DNA of 64,000 nt, taken from the NCBI RefSeq assembly GCF_043641665.1, contig NC_092193.1, positions 12,161,501 to 12,225,500 of the forward strand. Direction: 5' to 3'. Positions 51,621 to 64,000 of this stretch are shown here, in pieces. Source of the DNA: Enoplosus armatus. Lineage: Eukaryota > Chordata > Actinopteri > Centrarchiformes > Enoplosidae. Numbering within the stretch: position 1 is the first letter of the stretch; each line of letters opens with the position of its first letter. Position numbers and translations under genes: made by a program. Under the pieces are notes generated by a model. It did no database searches and was not told the origin of the DNA. It worked only from the letters and a program-made list of their open reading frames with translations.

Positions 51621-54600
51621 AATAGCATTTGAACATTTTTGAAACAAAAAAATCTTGTTAAGTTTGTTTTTAACAACAAACTTTTGTGTTGGCGGTGTGC
51701 GCCCTGGTGCACATGTCAAGAGGTCAAGGAGAGGTCGGGTAAACATAACCAGCATGTAAAAGCGACCATAGTTGTATAAGAAATCTAATCAATCAAACCT
51801 TTGCTCATGGACTATTGGGCTAAGCATTACCAGGAGGAATGACCACAGATGACCTGCGCCGAGAAGCAGGATGAATGCATAACGAGCCGTTGTACTGTAC
51901 TACAGTACAGAGAGGTACATGTATGTGCCTCACAATCTCATTGTCATCATAAATGCTTTGAAATCAGATTAATACTTTTAAATCCTATTACTGCCTTTTA
52001 GCACTAGATGAGAAACACACATACTTCCTTGCAGAGAGACATCATTTGCAGCTTTGGTTTCATGATTGTATCACACTGCAGTGAGAGGCAGGGTGATGTC
52101 TCAAAATGTCCAAACTCATCATAAGACAAAGTCCAAACCAATTCTGACACCATGAAGTTCTACTCGGAAGCCCATTGTTTGTGGCTGTTTGATAATTAGA
52201 GTTGGCCTTGCTGGCTGTTTATGTAAGAGGGGCTTGTTTATTCATAGTGGGTTCAGTTTGTGCGAAAGCCCCATCGGATCTCAATGGCTCCATTATTAGG
52301 CGAGTGGTTAAAGCCTCTTTCAAACTTCAAACATAAGAAGCCTCGTACTCAGGCACACTGGCCTGGTGATCTGCAAAAACTGAAACATAATCACGCTGCA
52401 TAAGCAGTAATGTACAGCAAAATGATAAAATCTGAGGCCTGTTCTCTAATACTGGTGTCCTAAAGCATTATACAAGTTCTATACCTTTGATGAGCGGTCT
52501 GTGAAACACCTGAGTTCGCTCTGTTCCTGATGCAGTCTGTGCAATAAATAACATGCAGCCGTGTTTCATCTGCGGCAGAAATATACAGACAAACGGCTGA
52601 GGACTCATTACATTTCCATTGACCTGCTAACTGAGCTTTCCGTATGTTCTACGACACCAAAGAGAAAAGGGCCACACACACAGCTGGGTCATTGTTCTTG
52701 ACGGGGGTCCTGGAGTGTGCAAAGCCTCATTACGAGCGGATGGCTGTAAGCCTCTTTGACTGTACTCTCTGCGCAGGCAGACACTGAACCAGGTAGAGCG
52801 CACAGCCAGCACAGGCTGCACGCTAAAGCCAGAAAACTTCATGCTCAAATCCTGGTTTAAGGAAGAAACAGTTCCACCGCACGGATAAACTAAACATTCC
52901 AGCACCAGATCAATATGTTAGCTTTATTGTTGGGCTGCGTATGGAGAGGGCAATACCTCTCCCCTATTCATCGTAGTGAAAGCTGGTGAAGGATTAGCTC
53001 ACTGAGGAAATAGTGCTCTTCTTCTACCAAGACTCCTTGAGTACACTCCTCGTCTTCGTTGGTCACTTCTGTCCTGTTTTCCCGTGGAGAGAGGGAGATG
53101 GTTCCCATTAGAGTCAACTAAATGCCAAAAAAGAACATAATCCTCATAACGCTGATCTGCTCAACAATATTTTTGTTATAACAGTCTGATACAACAGCTG
53201 TGAGCTGGTCCATTATCTCAAACCTAATTTGACTTGTTGTTGTCTTGTTGGCCAGAGGAGCCACAGATCTGAAGATGAAATGACAGGAGCCATTCATCAT
53301 CTGGTTGTGTGAAACCAGTGTCTCTTCATGGCGTCTTGATTACGCTGATCTCACCATCAAGCTGGCTGCGTCACATGGTTTGCCATATGCCAGTCACAGG
53401 GTAAATGACACTGACACCGGGCACAGTTACCCGGGCATTTCACCAAGCTCAGCTGACAGGGAGAGTGTCCTTAACAAAATGACAAAATTATACGAAACTG
53501 CAAAGAACACTCTACAATTAAACTAATTTGCAAATAAGGGGGGGGGGGTTGCCTTTGAAGAGATGTCACTTGCTAACACTGGACGCAACTTTCTGGAAAT
53601 TTGGAGCATGTTGCGCTACATTTAGATGGAAACCAGACTTTGGTTTCCTCCCGTGTTAACTGTTATATCAGATGGGAAGTGTCTTAGGCATGACATCGTA
53701 CGTTATCCTATAATTACTGTTATTACATTTTGAAAAAAATCGCAAAATTATCTATTTAATGGTGTTTCATTTTTTAAAGGTTGATATTCCATTTCATCCA
53801 CACTTTCACTGAAACCTCCATTGACCAGTATTTTTATATTAACATTAAATCAAATTACTGTGACTCAGCTCCCTCAAAAGTTCCTTCCAACAACTCCAAA
53901 GCCTCCACACAAACATGTCGTGTAGAAACAGAAAAAAAGACCTTGTAGCTTAACAAACAGACAGCCTACAGTTTGGAGGTACTGACTGACCTGGTGACCA
54001 ATAACTTTCTAGAGTCTGTCAGCTTGTTATGGACTTCTTCTGCCCTCCAGTCTAGTAAAAAATGATTAATGCAGCTTCAAAGGCACCTCTTTACATTTAA
54101 ACACATGCAGTCAATGTCCCATAGCAAAAATAATAAAATAATAATAATAATAATAATAATCTGTTTTTGCCCAAACTCACACTACTGAAAAGGACAGCTG
54201 GTTAATAAGAGCACCTGTTACTGCTCCGTAGACCGTGTTTAACTTTTATAATCATATGGCACATTTCCTGCATCTTTACATGTTGTTGATGAAAAAGCTC
54301 ATTCAAATCCACAATCGTGACAAAGAATTATTAATTAGCATGTGTCACAATGTGCAAACCTTCGATTTTTCAAGACTCAAAGTTGCACCAATCCTCCCTT
54401 CCCGTTTTGTGAGTCAACGCTTGTACAGTAATGACATCTACAAGCACGTAAAAGGGGGGAAAAAAACACCACCTCCAGCGTCTTCACGGTGTCAGACCTC
54501 TAAGTAAGCACTATGTGAGCATGATGTAAGGGAGGAGACTTTGTTCTTCATGAGTCAGCTGTGTCAATGCCATGAGTCAGGGAATGTCAAGGAAACAGCT

Positions 54601-55180
54601 GCTTCCTTGTGTCACCTGACTTGTTTACGTCCACTGTGAACCAGTAAACCTGGCTGTCCTTTACAGCTGTGGTAAAGCCATATCTGTAAAGGACGTAGTC
54701 ATTGACTCAGATCATACTGTGTTTTATATAGAGGTGATCAAATCTCCAAAAAAGAAGAAATTGGTTTGACCTCTGAATGACCAGGTGTTAAAACAATATG
54801 ATGTCTGTCTGGACTTTTGCCATCTCAGTTACACATCCTAATGCCTGGTTTCCAGTTTCACGCAATTCTTCCTCTCAGTCTTTCTTCAGCTCGGACACCA
54901 TCAGGTGAATACATGTAATCAGATCGGCAAGAGAGGAGGAGTTGAGTTTTGTTTAGTTTCAGGTCCACTGCGAACGCCTATTCAAAACAAACTGGAACAT
55001 AAACTGGTCTGACCAGAGCCTTGAGTTCACAGCCTGTTGTTTGAAGCTGAAATTATCAACTCTCTCTGTCATTTCTGGGGAGAATGAGATAACTGCGACT
55101 GCCATTGCAAATATATATTTAAAAAACACATGCTCTTATGCTTCAATGTGATAGTGAGACTAAGCATCTACAGCCGCGCT
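51621..55180. other. Intergenic, no recognised gene
   Basis: Non-coding. The region 52180-52330 is repeat-free and includes TTTGATAATTAGAGTTGGCC, TTTATTCATAG and CTCCATTATTAGGCGAG, a texture that could be regulatory. G11 at 53538-53548. An (AAT)n tract lies at about 54130-54160. Confidence 0.45.
54130..54160. repeat. (AAT)n microsatellite
   Basis: About nine AAT/ATA repeats. Confidence 0.9.
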
Positions 55181-55184
55181 AGCA

Positions 55185-55730
55185 GCTGTGTGAGGCCGTA
55201 CTTAGAGCTACATACTAACGTCAGCATGCTCACAATGACAATGCAAACATGCTGTGACAATGTTTAGCAGGTATAATGTTTACCATGTTCATCCTCTGAG
55301 TTTAGCGTGTTAGCATGCTAACATTGCTAATCAGCACTAAATACAAAGTACAGCTGAGGCTGATGGGAATGGTGTCACCAACAAACTGTTGGACATGAAA
55401 TTGACATTTTGTCTTAATGATGGCCTGAAAGAAATCCACTCATTTGTTTTTGAGACATTTCACCCCAAACCACAAATGTCAACCTCATGGTGGCTCTACA
55501 AGGAAAAGTCAGGAGATCACCAACACATTCCCTCATCTGTTTGCTTTAAACTGGACATCCACTGGCTGCTGGTCAGGGTTTTTTGGGGGAAGTGATTGCA
55601 CAAACCCTTGTTTGGGTCAGGAGATCAACAACGTCAATGGTCTTCATCCTCTGGGGAGCATGCAATTTAACTTCCACGCCACTAGTGTGGGTGAAAATGC
55701 TGAAACATTCATAACAAAGTAATCTATTCA
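55185..55730 (-). repeat. Dispersed repeat (TTAGCATGCTGACGTTAGCA family), interrupted
   Basis: CATACTAACGTCAGCATGCT, TTAGCGTGTTAGCATGCTAA, GTACAGCTGAGGCTGATGGG, then CCACAAATGTCAACCTCATG followed by GTGGCTCTA and finally TTCATCCTCTGGGGAGCATG. This is the order of a long abundant fish repeat I recognise. It is split by a 92-base insertion at 55525-55616. Confidence 0.7.
55525..55616. mobile_element. 92-bp insertion with 16-bp target-site duplication
   Basis: The insertion interrupts the surrounding repeat. It is bracketed by TCAGGAGATCACCAAC (55509-55524) and TCAGGAGATCAACAAC (55617-55632), 15 of 16 identical, of which the host repeat normally has one. A related copy without this flank is at 57161-57259. 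It contains CATCTGTTTGCTTTAAACTG. A 16-base duplication suggests an LINE-mobilised (SINE-like) fragment, but the class is not established. Confidence 0.6.
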
Positions 55731-57155
55731 TTGTTTAGTTGAATATATGTTGTTTTTTTTATTATTGTCCACAATTGATAAGCTAAACATAACAGATGTG
55801 TAGCCTACTGTAGATACAATAAACAGAAACAGAAAATCATGAGTTCATCATGCTGTCATTCAGTGTTGTTCTGATTCCTTCTTATTCGGGGTGAAAGCAG
55901 GTGCAGGGGCAGATAACAGGCCAATGTCCTGGACAGGACACCTGTCCATCACGCTGGTGTTTAGATAACAGTTTTAAAAGAGCATCACAGGACTAAATGA
56001 CCCACTTACTGCAGCAGCAGACATTTTATTTGTAAGTTGTCAGTGTCACTACAAAGTACTGCATATTGTATAACTCCAATGGAAACGTTAGACTGAGCAC
56101 ATTCATACCCTCATGATTAGTTATAATATACACAGACACACACACACAGCAGGCTCAGGGAGGATTTACAGCTACAGCGGAGATTATATTTTATTACACA
56201 TGTCATCACTGGCTGTAATCCACTTTAACGGGGCCTTGTTTGCTGACATCTTGCAGATAGAACATGCAACTGAAAGAGAGAATTATTCACTCAGAGTCAC
56301 GGCTAAAATTAGCATTGTGAGTCATTTATGTTATGTCAGTTATGACGACACATCAGTGACAATGATGTGGATCTTGATGCTGACTGACCACCTGTGCAAC
56401 TTGAGGAACTATCATGTGTCAAACCAGGAGTTTAACTGCTGTCATAGTCTGTCTGTTTTGCTGCTGACTTGATTTGAGGTGGTTTGGTATTATCATTTCT
56501 ATCTGGAAGTTCAGAATAAATAAATGCTTTTGTACACTGATTAATCAATCAATAATTGGTCTGACTAAAAAATATGGAAATGTTTCTCGGTCTTGTTAGC
56601 CAAGTTTTACAGAGTGCTTTGCATTATTTAGGGGGAATGTGAAAATGTGCAAATACTGGCCACAGACTCAACATATTTAAATCATTTGAAAATACCTATT
56701 TATTGCGGCAACGTGGTAATCTATTTTCATAAAGTTCCAGGAGATTAATGTTGGAAAAAGAAACCAGCTCGGCACAGCACTTATACATCTCAGTGGTTAC
56801 GTAACTGGCTTTGAAATCAACATTTATCTTGAGGAGCTGTGAGAGTGTGTTTAATGTTAAGTTTGGAGCAGCTATTGTTGACATTGCTTTCCTGCTTCAA
56901 TTTAGAAGAAATGTGTATTTCAATCCATTTGCACCGTTACACTGGCAGTGGTAATCATCCATTTGTTCTTCAGTCAACAGTCAATTCCAACAAAACAGAT
57001 AATCCAAAAGATTTTTTGGAAGGAGACAGTGACCATGTGATCAAAGTAGGCCACTTAAATCACAGCTCTGGATATTTACTTTTATAAACCTGCCAACAGA
57101 AGATCCAAACAAGAACACGTACCTGGAAAAGACTGTTATATCAAATTGCATGTGA
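55731..57155. other. Intergenic, no recognised gene
   Basis: A 119-codon ATG frame at 56113-56472 matches nothing known, starts in a CA-rich patch and shows no exon-like context. The region is otherwise AT-rich. Confidence 0.45.
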
Positions 57156-57160
57156 GAGAA

Positions 57161-57259
57161 CACATTGCCTCATCTGTTTGCTTTAAACTGGACATCCACT
57201 GGCTGCCGGTCAGGGTTTGTTGGGGGGAAGTGGATGTACGAACCAACTTAGTTTGGGTT
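57161..57259. repeat. Second copy of the 92-bp insertion unit
   Basis: ACATTGCCTCATCTGTTTGC, TTTAAACTGGACATCCACTG and GCTGCCGGTCAGGGTTTGTT match 55525-55616 in the same orientation, about 1.6 kb away. Similarity ends near TTTGGGTTGTGG. Confidence 0.75.
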
Positions 57260-57388
57260 GTGGGGGTTTCACAACGTGACCATGTGTTGGATCCAGAGGA
57301 ACAATCAAACCGGGATAAGGGAGGGGGCTGTGGGGACAATACCGAGGCTGTCCCCTGTAGGCCCCTTGCCACATAAAGACCTGATTAT

Positions 57389-57399
57389 CCCCCCCCCCC
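57389..57399. repeat. C11 homopolymer
   Basis: Eleven consecutive C. Confidence 0.85.
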
Positions 57400-60300
57400 T
57401 GTTGGCTGGCCTTGCTGAGTGGACAAGACAGTGGACTCAGTATTTTCCTTCCTCTGTTGAGCAGTGGGGACTCTCCTCCAGTCTCAGCCAGGGCACAGCA
57501 ATTTAACGGGAGCTGTTGTTTTGGAGAGCCACTGTGGGAAAGTCATTAAAGTGTAAAGCATCTCTCTTTTATTTCATTCTAAAGGACTCCTGGAAGAGAC
57601 ATCCACTAAGGCGGTGGATGGTAATGAGTGCTGACACAGACCGGCCACCCCCACAGTGCCGTGTGTGCCGATCGCCGCTGCCATGGCAAACCGATTCTCT
57701 GCTATGAAACCGGCCTGACGCACGGCAAGAAGGGCTTCCTCTCTTCCACAGGTGGTCAGTGTCTCCCAGCAAACTTATAAATCAGACCTTTTCTTCCAGC
57801 CGGAAAAGGACTTTTAGCCACTTTGGTTGCTGTTGGTAGTGAGGTGCATGGTGGGTATTCTGTCATGTGCTCCAAAGATCAGCCTGTCATTATTTATTTA
57901 AAGGAGACTTAGTGAATACCTGATACGCAACACATGGCTCTTAGGAATTCTGAGATGAGGCCTTTAATTTAATCATTCCTCAACCGTCTCCTCTTACTGA
58001 TCATATCATTATTATTACATGCAATATATATTTAAGTGGTGAACTGGACAGTGCACAGGTAAGTACAAAACTACCTATCATCCTTTCTCCGGTGAAATGA
58101 CCCTCATGGCAGGCTATTATCATGGCATTACAAAGCCACAAATGGAGACGTTAACAGCATGCTGGGATAAACGCACAATAAGCAGCTTTTTGCACTGCAT
58201 TGTAATGACAGAAGATTGCCTTTACTGCATCATTTGAGTTCCTTTTATGCAAGTTCAACTACTGCATATAAAACAATCAGAGGTTACAGGTAAATTACAT
58301 CAAGATCCCGGTGGTGCAGCAAGATAATGGCACAGAAAAAGCTGACAGCTGAGTCTAATGTTGAATTTCAGAGTATGACAACCTCCCTTAAAAGTGGAGC
58401 ACAGAAACCGGTCTGAAGCAGTCTGCTGTGGGCAAGTGTTATTCATTCATTGTCCCTGTATTTCTTTGAAAAAGGGGGGCCTCTGCTGGAATGCAGTGGT
58501 ACCACATGTTGTTTACCAACCCTTCCGCCCTGCAGGACATCCCGATACAGTATTCAGCTGGCTCATTTTGTTCTGTCACCATAGCATGCAGCTGTCTCAT
58601 CAAACATGATTTAATAAATTCATACAAACACTGTACTGCTCACAGCGTCCTGGCCTGACACCGGGGATGTAATATTCACAGTGCTCTAGAGATCATGTGT
58701 AACTCCCGTCAGTATGGTTCACTGCACAGCCCACTCATCACAATATATTATTTTGGCTTCTTGGACTCACGAGTTGAATATTTGACCAGTCGTCACCCTT
58801 AAATATTGGCACAGCGCCTTTCTATTTTCGGTCTGTCTATTGATTTGCTTGGTTAAACAGTGGGCCACATGCAAAAGGATAACATTCACAGAACAGGTCA
58901 AAGACACGGAGTCGAGGTGAAGAGAAACAGGCCTAACTGTCCACATAGTGTGCATGGTAGAGGAGCATTACTGAAGCATTGATCGGCTCTGTTAATGGCT
59001 GGATATAGGAAAGAGTGATTGATTCGACGGCCCCTGCATTAATGCTACTCACACCAGACTATGTCCTGGTGGTCACACTGTTGCAAGGTTTTTCATTTAT
59101 ATTCTCCCGGAACTGCACTGGCGTCCTCTCTCTGTACACTACTGTGTATGTTTCCTTCTCCCAGGGCCCACATATAGACTTGTGAAAAGCGAGGTTATGC
59201 AACAGCCCGGCCACTTGAATAAACTGCCATTTACTGAGGGTGAATGGAGGAGTTAAGAATGGCGAGGGACCCATTGTCAGCTGTCATTGGTATGCAGGGC
59301 ACTGCAGCAATACTATTAGGACCCTCATTGGTTTTGATCAAAATCCGCTGTATCGTTACCCCCTGATCTGTGGGGAGCTTTCCTCTCCATGTCACTCTCA
59401 AACTGCTCCTGGTCACAGAGACCTACAGAAACAGCCCAGTCACGAGGCCCGCCCATGCATGGCACATGGAGGACCAAAACCCCCCTATCAACGCTTGGAG
59501 CCAACTTCGTCTGATATGTTTTTCTGTTCAATCATGTGTTCAAAGGTACTCGAAGACCAATCTTGAGTAAACACTTCACTTGCAGCGCTGCAGGGAGGGC
59601 CTGAAATACGTTGTTGTACTCACCAGTACAATTAAGCAATAACCAAAGGGGAACCCTTGGGCAATAAGGACAAAATCATTACAGCATTTTCTCCTGAACT
59701 AAATGTGTCAATGCTTTTATTCTGACATAGCAGTCTGTAGCCCTATTTTTGACCTGAAGAAACAGAGTTTGAATAAGAACTTGACACTCATTGTCATCTG
59801 AACTGATGCAGATAACCAACTGTTCTGGTTCATTTTAGTCTAAACACAAGGATTCACCCCAGTTCAGTAAATCCTCCTTCCCCTCCCTCCCAGTGTGTCT
59901 TTGGAAGCGGAGTGAACTGGGTTAGGGTTATATAACCAGTGTCTGCTCCCATAGATCCTCAGCAGCTCGTCTTCCCCTAATCTTTTCAGCTTGATTACAC
60001 CCTCCATCCCCCTCCTCTGCCGACCCATTCAACTGAGAGTGTTCTCACACACAAGCGCATCCACACTGGAGCACATGAACAGAGCGTCAAGAATCCGCCA
60101 CGCTCCGGTTTAGAGCGGATGGGATGCTCAAGATGTGCAGGTGTGAGTGCGTGCAGGGCTGCAGCAGTGTTTTTGCATCTCGTCATGAAGGCATGCGGTC
60201 TGAGGTCAGCTGTGCATGTTCACCAACCTTACGCCTCTGATTTCCAGACCTTTCCATTTGTTTGTGTCTTACCATCACGAATAATCAGTCTCAGTCATTA

Positions 60301-62495
60301 CTGCAGCTTGATATCAGTGTGAACAAGGGTGATGTTATGATCTGCTCAAAGATGTCAACAAAGTGAGGCTGTGCGCTGATAATATTTGACGCACCAACAG
60401 CCTTGTCAGTGGTTTTGTAACACCGTGATGCTGAAAGAAGACTGCTGATACTAGAAGTGTTCCTGCAATGAATGTGGATGCAACATACAAATAGAGTATT
60501 ATGAAAGCGACTAACAGTGGTAGTGTCAACATTTACCAGTGCTTGTTTACAGCATGTCTGTGCCCCTTCAAATGTTTCTCTCTTTGATCTTCTGACAGAA
60601 ATTGCTGAACAACAAAAGTCAACATTTTCCAGTCACAGGATACATTTGATAGCTGCTGCGATAAAAGAGAAATCCAGGTCAAAGGCTTCAACAGTGTGTC
60701 TGCGGAAAACGTTTATCATTACCCATCATTATGCATGAAACAGTCACGCCAAATAAGCTATCAAAGGCTTGAAACTTAATTTTAGCAATAAGGAAGTCTG
60801 CATTTTTGTACTGTGGAACTGTAAAACAGCAATTTGGCTGTTGCTAAAGGGGATGGAAAGGCCAAGGGAAAGTGGCCGTAACAGCATGCAGACTTTGTTT
60901 TTGCTCTTTCCACAAAAAGTGCTTATAAAAATGGATTTTAAAAGAAGGCTGAGTACACAGGGAGACATGCAGGTTCGAAGGGCAAAGGGTTGCTTACATT
61001 TTGTCCCTTTTTTTGTGACAAGAGAGCATGACTGCAGCGGTAAACCACGACCCCTCTCCCTGACCTTTGTTCACCAAGAGAATAAACATGTAAATATTCT
61101 CCTCAGGACGCAGCAAACCTGTACACCTCCAGAAGGCAGTAAAAATCTTCCAGCCTCCAACTGGCTAAACATTCAATATGTTTTATGAGCTTGTTCAGTC
61201 ACGGCCAACAGGCGGAAGATGCAGGAAGTAGGCATTCTTGACAGTTTTGTGTAACGCAACATAAACCTGGAAGCAGTTGAAAGGCGGAGAGGGAGGGGGT
61301 TTGAGTGGAATAGTGGTTCAGTAGTTTTCATGTTTTCCCAAAATATTAGCTGTTCCGGTGCAGGCTTAATCACAGAAAATCCCATTATATGCTGCCGATA
61401 TATGACAGCCTCGGTGTCTTGGCTGAGTTCCCCGCCTGGCTCATTCAGTGACCAGCCTCAATCCACCATCTGCTGCCTCCAACTCTCACTGACAGTTTTT
61501 TACCTTGTTACTGTAAACTTATGTAAAGATGCATAGAGGCAGAATAGAGAAGTGGGTCAGACACAATCTTGTTGTTTTTATCTATATTATAAAACCAAAG
61601 TAAACAGGATTTTTACAACATCCCCTTATAAATGAATGCCTCCAAATCCCTGTGTCCTTTCACTTTATGTACTGCCAAGCAAGACTCAACAGATGTAACA
61701 CTCTTACTTTGACTCTAAATTTAAACTTTTAGCAAAAATTCAACTGTGAAATTGACCATCAGTAGTTTTCTGAGCGTCTCTGATAGAAAGAGAGACCCTG
61801 ATTCCATTTTGTCATCTGCGAGCCGCTTCAGAAAGTAGGGCACCTCAGATCTGGGCCTTCGTCATCTCATGAGCACAAGGGAGCTTTATCAGCATTGTGG
61901 ATACTCTCATGTCTTTGATGTAATTTGTGCTATCAGCTGAGATTGCCAAACACAACCAACTCTAATGTTTTTTCACACAGTGACAAGAAATCTTATAGAA
62001 ATTGGATGTAGACTCACTCACACGTTTGACAGGTTTATCTTGCAAACTTCTCGACACAATGCTTTGTGAGTTTCTAATGATTTTGCATAACAGCAATCAA
62101 TATCCAGTTTACAATGTCACCAAATTCACTTAAACATAATCTACTACAGCATTAGTTCTCTGACAGCCTCAACAATAGCCAACAGAGGCTTGTTATGATC
62201 TACTGACATCTATTGGCTTGACGTAAAACGGCACATTTTATATAACTTCACTGAAAGTCATAGATGTGGCTCTACCGCCATCCAGTGGCAACAGCTTTAA
62301 ACACACATAAACACTTGTGGAGGAGCCAGATGGAGCTCATATTGAGTTCTTTACTCAAGGCCATCTTGATGTGATGTGTTAAGGGATGGTGCAGCATTTC
62401 TTGTTCGCCTCTTCAGACCAGATTTTCAACCAGCCAGCATTTGATTTTCACAGAGGCGAAAAGTTTGCTGGTTCCAGGTTCTCACCTGTAAATCA
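57400..62495. other. Intergenic, no recognised gene
   Basis: Non-coding. Open frames such as 60769-61188 (139 codons, TTG start) and 59240-59566 match no family I know. Some repeat-free patches (57530-57640, 58980-59060) have regulatory texture but are not supported further. Confidence 0.45.
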
Positions 62496-62504
62496 AATAT
62501 TGTT

Positions 62505-62590
62505 GTCCAACATTTTATAAACCAAATGATAAACCTATTATTAAGGAGACTGATCGGCAGATTAATCAATAATGAAAATAATCCCTCGAT
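62505..62590. repeat. Dispersed repeat fragment (TAATCAATAATGAAAATAAT type)
   Basis: CAACATTTTATAAACCAAAT followed by GGCAGATTAATCAATAATGA, then AAATAATCC, matches the common fish repeat at 4960-5075 in the same orientation. Confidence 0.7.
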
Positions 62591-64000
62591 GCTTCAGGTG
62601 CACCGGAGGCTGGTTTGGCATGGAAAGATATACTGAAGCATAAAGTCACCAACTGTTTTCTGACACATCTTGGGAAACATTTATGCTTTATGTCTTGTTG
62701 TTTTCCTACAAAGTGCTGTGAAGGAATCTTTACGGACTCCCTCTTGGAGTAAATAATAATTGTAACCATCATCATGGCCCAAGAATCGACTGTCATCTTA
62801 CAAGATCACACTGAACTTGTTTGGAATTTTATTATATATAAAATCCAGTTGGACATTTGTATTCATTTCACTTAATGATGACACAAAATGCAATGTAGCA
62901 AGAACATGGTGTCATGCCACGCATACATAATCAGCAACCTCGGGTGTTACTGAAAGAGCATTTTTTTATTCATATCTTTTGAAGGATTCACATTTGGTTA
63001 CTTTTAAAATAAACAAATTTTCACAAAAATATTCTATCCTTTACAGAAATTTTGTGTAAGTGCTACACAAATTAAAATACACAGATAACACCAATACTTC
63101 ACAACAGGGTGTTTGCATTTCCATGAGTCAGTTCTCTGAACATGCAAAAATAAGCTCAGCGCTCTCATTTGGCACAAGAGAGAGAGCTTCGGCAGAAAAA
63201 CTGGTCCCTTTGAGGAGCTGTGTCACAAATGATGAAGGTTAATACTGTATAAGGGAATGCTCTGGTCACCGGACTGTGTACCTGTATGCAGGTATTCACT
63301 CTCCTGCTCCTCCATAGACATTTTTGAGATGGAACATCTAAGCCATTTGCATGCATTTGTTACGCCCACGAAAAACACAAAAACTTGGTGAGGCTTTCCT
63401 AACAATATGGAATAGAAATCCAGAGCCAAACAAAGGCTTTCTGAAGAAAAATGCTATTGTGCACTTTTATTATAGCCCTCATTAGTTTGATCCTGATATC
63501 TCAGTCTAAGGCAACTTTCCTTTCAAAGGAAATCAGGGTTTGAATGTCTCTTTTGACCAGTCAAGTTAATAACTGACAAGAAGACATCACAGTGATGGGG
63601 AACAGTTTTTTTATGCGATCTGAATATCTAAACTCTGTCAGACTTCTTGGCTTGCTCATATTGTGGATACTAGGTCAGATGGAGGTTAGCCGCTGCTGAA
63701 CATGAAGCTAAAGTTTAAAAACGAGAATTCAATACTGTGAAACTCAAAATTTTAATTAGATAAATTCAAACCCATGATGACAAAATCATCATTATGACAC
63801 GTAAGGCCCTATTCCACCTGGATCATGACCTAAACTGCATTACACTGTATATGAATTACTGACAATATCATGATGAATGTGACCTTAAAACTATGATTTG
63901 AGTTGTGACTACCTTGTGAAATCAGAAACTGTCAATTATGAATGTGGTGAGAAACTAATAATACTGACAGTATTAATGATGGTGTGATGGCAAATGGTAA
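62591..64000. other. Intergenic, no recognised feature
   Basis: AT-rich non-coding sequence to the end of the window. No gene, tRNA or repeat recognised. Confidence 0.5.

Noticed and set aside
56113..56472. 119-codon plus-strand frame with an ATG.
   Set aside because: It starts in a CA-rich patch, has no known similarity and no promoter or splice evidence. Chance frames of this length are expected in 64 kb.
60769..61188. 139-codon plus-strand frame.
   Set aside because: Begins at TTG rather than ATG and matches nothing known.

Overview
The window is vertebrate nuclear DNA, most likely from a teleost fish and probably a spiny-rayed one. It has spliced genes with GT/AG introns, long AT-rich non-coding stretches, many CA/GT microsatellites, long G/C homopolymer runs, and several dispersed repeat families that I recognise from fish genomes. 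There are no bacterial-style operons, CRISPR arrays or prophages. Almost every open frame over 60 codons outside the two genes below looks like chance.

Two protein-coding genes can be supported, and they are divergent (head to head). (1) The 5' end of a PBX1-type TALE homeobox gene lies on the minus strand. Coding exon 1 is at 3128-3312 and coding exon 2 at 2281-2354. Its promoter/5'UTR region is at about 3313-3950, and the gene continues off the left edge of the window. (2) A complete glutamine synthetase gene (glul) lies on the plus strand. It has a TATA/CCAAT promoter at about 31280-31410, a non-coding exon 1, and six coding exons between 32235 and 34388 that encode 371 residues. All the catalytic residues I checked are present.

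The roughly 27 kb between the two genes has no coding exon I can recognise. It holds repeats (a TTAA-flanked miniature inverted-repeat element, a ~330 bp foldback, microsatellites and copies of common fish repeats). It also holds several repeat-poor stretches dense in homeodomain/TALE/POU-type sites that look like conserved regulatory elements, plausibly pbx1 enhancers. The roughly 29 kb right of glul is also non-coding as far as I can read it. It contains a nested hAT-like element, a repeat carrying a second insertion with a target-site duplication, paired inverted repeat copies, and more homopolymer and microsatellite tracts.

The two genes do not form a functional unit: one is a developmental transcription factor and the other a nitrogen-metabolism enzyme. 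I found no evidence for a new biological system. The most useful second looks are the candidate enhancers upstream of pbx1, the mobile-element anatomy, the Z-DNA-prone tract at the glul promoter, and the glul 3' end, which lacks a standard poly(A) signal before a repeat.
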